Of a stretch of 8,162 nt of DNA, positions 6,876-8,162 are shown piece by piece. The stretch is from Bordetella parapertussis (lineage in GTDB: Bacteria; Pseudomonadota; Gammaproteobacteria; Burkholderiales; Burkholderiaceae_C): assembly GCA_943328885.2 (NCBI GenBank), contig CALQBT020000101.1:1-8162 (forward strand), written 5' to 3'. How positions within the stretch are numbered: position 1 is the stretch's first letter; each line of letters starts with the position of its first letter. The notes under the pieces are model-generated. The model made no database searches. It was not told the DNA's origin and saw only the letters and a program-made list of their open reading frames with translations. The position numbers were made by a program, and so were the translations under genes.

Positions 6876-8108
6876 TCAAACCAGCACGCCTGCGCTTTCG
6901 AGCGCTGAGATTCGGGTCTGGTCGTACCCCAGGATGTCGCGCAAGACGAACAGGTTGTCGCGACCGAAGGTCGGTGCGGCGCGAGCAGGCACACCTGGGG
7001 TGTCCGACAACCGGTAGCGTGAAGTCTCGACCGGACTCGTGCCCATCAGCGGATGCTCGAGCCTGACGAAGTGCTGTCGGGCCATCAGTTGTGGATCGCT
7101 CACCATGTCCGCACTAGCGCTTGCCACATGCGCAGGCACGCCATGCGCTTGCAGCAGCGCCTGTACTTCATGCGGGGTGTGTTGCGCTGTCCAGTCGGCA
7201 ATGAGTTTCTCGATCTCGTCCTCTGCCTGCTGGCGCAGACTGAGCGTGGCATAGCGAGCGTCTGAAGCGAGTTCGGAGCCGGCGATGGCGGTTGCCAGCG
7301 CATGCCAGTCACGGTCGTTGCGGGCGGCAATCGCAACCCAGGCATCCTCCGCAGCCACACCAGCGGTCGCGCGGCACGCAAACACGCCATGCGGCGCCAT
7401 GTGGGGGTCGCGGTTGCCGTTGGGTCGCGCGATCGTCCCGCTGGCCGAGAAGTCCGCCAACTGGGGCGCCAGCAACTGCATGCCCGCTTCAGCTTGTGAC
7501 ACATCGAGCCAGCAACCTTGCCCTGTGCGACGCCGCTGATCGAGCGCCGCCAGCAAGGCCAGAAGCCCGAAACGTGGCCCGATGAAGTCAGTGAAGGGGC
7601 CGAACGGACCTGTCGGCATGGCGCCGCGTTCTCCGGCCAGCAGTTGGAACCCCGCCAACGCCGCCCCGATGTTGCCGAATCCAGCAAACGATGCATACGG
7701 ACCCGTCTGCCCCATCAGCGAAGTGCTCACCATGATCAGGTCGGGCTTGATCGCTTGCAGGGTTTCGTAGCCCAGTCCCCAGCGCTTCATATGGCCCGGG
7801 GAGAACGACTCGACAACGACGTCGGCCCACGGCACGAGATCGCGTACGACGGAGCGTCCCTGCTCTTTGGTGAGGTCGAGCGACAACCCCAATTTTCCGG
7901 CGTTGCAGTTCTCGAACAGCGCCGACTGCTGCACATCGGGCTTGCCGCCTGGAAACGGGCCCATCACACGCGCCGTGTCGACGCGCTTGGAGGATTCGAC
8001 GCGGATGACGGTTGCGCCATAGTCAGCCAGAACCCGTCCGATCAGCGGGCCGGCGACGACCCACGACAAGTCGAGCACCTTGAGATCGGTGAATGGAGCG
8101 TCTCGCAT
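6876..8108 (-). CDS. CaiB/BaiF family (class III) CoA-transferase
   Basis: This 410-residue protein is a family III CoA-transferase, which moves CoA from a donor thioester to a carboxylic acid through an aspartyl-CoA anhydride intermediate. The N-terminus LKVLDLSWVVAGPLIGRVLADYGATVIRVE (about 9-38) is the typical nucleotide-binding-like start of the family. It is followed by NCNAGKLGLSLDL (about 68-79), ADVVVESFSPGHMKRWGLGYE (about 95-115) and the signature SLMGQTGPYASFAGFG. The catalytic aspartate is most likely D174 in PFTDFIGPRFG. The C-terminus ILGYDQTRISALESAGVLV is the usual family end, so the protein is full length. The start is fixed by AAAGAGGTGATC (8123-8112), a near-perfect Shine-Dalgarno sequence. 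The ATG directly follows the TGA of an upstream gene, so translation is probably coupled. Family members act on carnitine, oxalate, bile acids, benzylsuccinate, malate and others; the substrate cannot be named here. Confidence 0.97.
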   Translation of the reverse strand: MRDAPFTDLKVLDLSWVVAGPLIGRVLADYGATVIRVESSKRVDTARVMGPFPGGKPDVQQSALFENCNAGKLGLSLDLTKEQGRSVVRDLVPWADVVVESFSPGHMKRWGLGYETLQAIKPDLIMVSTSLMGQTGPYASFAGFGNIGAALAGFQLLAGERGAMPTGPFGPFTDFIGPRFGLLALLAALDQRRRTGQGCWLDVSQAEAGMQLLAPQLADFSASGTIARPNGNRDPHMAPHGVFACRATAGVAAEDAWVAIAARNDRDWHALATAIAGSELASDARYATLSLRQQAEDEIEKLIADWTAQHTPHEVQALLQAHGVPAHVASASADMVSDPQLMARQHFVRLEHPLMGTSPVETSRYRLSDTPGVPARAAPTFGRDNLFVLRDILGYDQTRISALESAGVLV

Positions 8109-8162
8109 TCAGATCACCTCTTTCGCCGCCAATGCGTCGATCTCGTTGCTGGAGAGCCCACA
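8109..8162 (-). CDS. C-terminal end of a second CaiB/BaiF-like CoA-transferase (partial)
   Basis: An open minus-strand frame enters from the right edge and ends with TGA at 8111-8109, immediately before the ATG of the CoA-transferase. The 17 visible residues are CGLSSNEIDALAAKEVI. This pattern (GLS-x-x-EI-x-AL-x-A-x-x-VI) is the common last helix of CaiB/BaiF transferases and parallels the end of the neighbouring gene (GYDQTRISALESAGVLV). The downstream gene's Shine-Dalgarno sequence lies inside this frame, which supports its being a real translated gene. Seventeen residues are too few for certainty; another acyl-CoA-related enzyme is possible. Confidence 0.6.
   Translation of the reverse strand, partial: CGLSSNEIDALAAKEVI
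8112..8123 (-). promoter_or_regulatory. Near-consensus Shine-Dalgarno sequence for the CoA-transferase
   Basis: The minus strand reads AAAGAGGTGATC, which matches the 16S anti-Shine-Dalgarno complement (AAAGGAGGTGATC) over almost its full length, with one G missing. It overlaps the last codons of the upstream gene. The GAGG core ends 8 nt before the ATG at 8108. It fixes the start codon and argues for strong, coupled translation. Confidence 0.75.

Noticed and set aside
7100..7696. 198-codon minus-strand frame within the CoA-transferase gene
   Set aside because: It is an out-of-frame shadow rich in Arg, Cys, Trp and Ser, while the main frame carries the full CaiB/BaiF pattern.

Overview
The window is GC-rich, densely coding bacterial chromosome. 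It most resembles a betaproteobacterium of the order Burkholderiales. That placement rests on the style of the DnaE protein, the GC-ending codon use, and TACAAT/TAAAGT-type -10 boxes lying directly against start codons. It is inferred from the sequence alone, not from a database search.

Layout from left to right: (1) the 3' part of a soluble bacterial cytochrome P450 (+), cut by the window start; (2) a GC-rich gap holding a perfect 12-bp inverted repeat, lying between convergent genes; (3) a small NTF2-like/SnoaL-fold protein (-); (4) a 137-bp divergent promoter region; (5) dnaE, the catalytic alpha subunit of DNA polymerase III (+), which fills nearly half the window; (6) a patatin-like phospholipase (+) starting 31 bp after dnaE; (7) a 361-bp convergent gap with no gene I can name, but with a long stop-free frame; (8) a CaiB/BaiF (class III) CoA-transferase (-); and (9) the last 17 codons of a second, probably related CoA-transferase (-), whose stop codon directly abuts the start of the first.

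The genes form separate units rather than one system. dnaE is a core replication gene. Its PHP domain lacks a key metal-binding histidine, so proofreading must come from a separate epsilon subunit. The patatin protein acts on lipid acyl esters and may be co-transcribed with dnaE or use its own promoter. The tandem CoA-transferases look like part of a catabolic operon that continues past the right edge. Such pairs can form two-subunit enzymes that activate an organic acid as its CoA thioester. The P450 on the left would fit oxidative catabolism of a hydrophobic compound, but nothing here ties it to the transferases.

Translation signals differ between units. The two minus-strand genes with visible starts have strong Shine-Dalgarno sequences. 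dnaE and the patatin gene have none and instead carry a -10-like hexamer 6-7 nt before the ATG, which suggests leaderless mRNAs. I found no CRISPR array, tRNA, rRNA, intact mobile element or clearly new system. The least explained stretches are the 361-bp gap and the inverted repeats in the intergenic regions.
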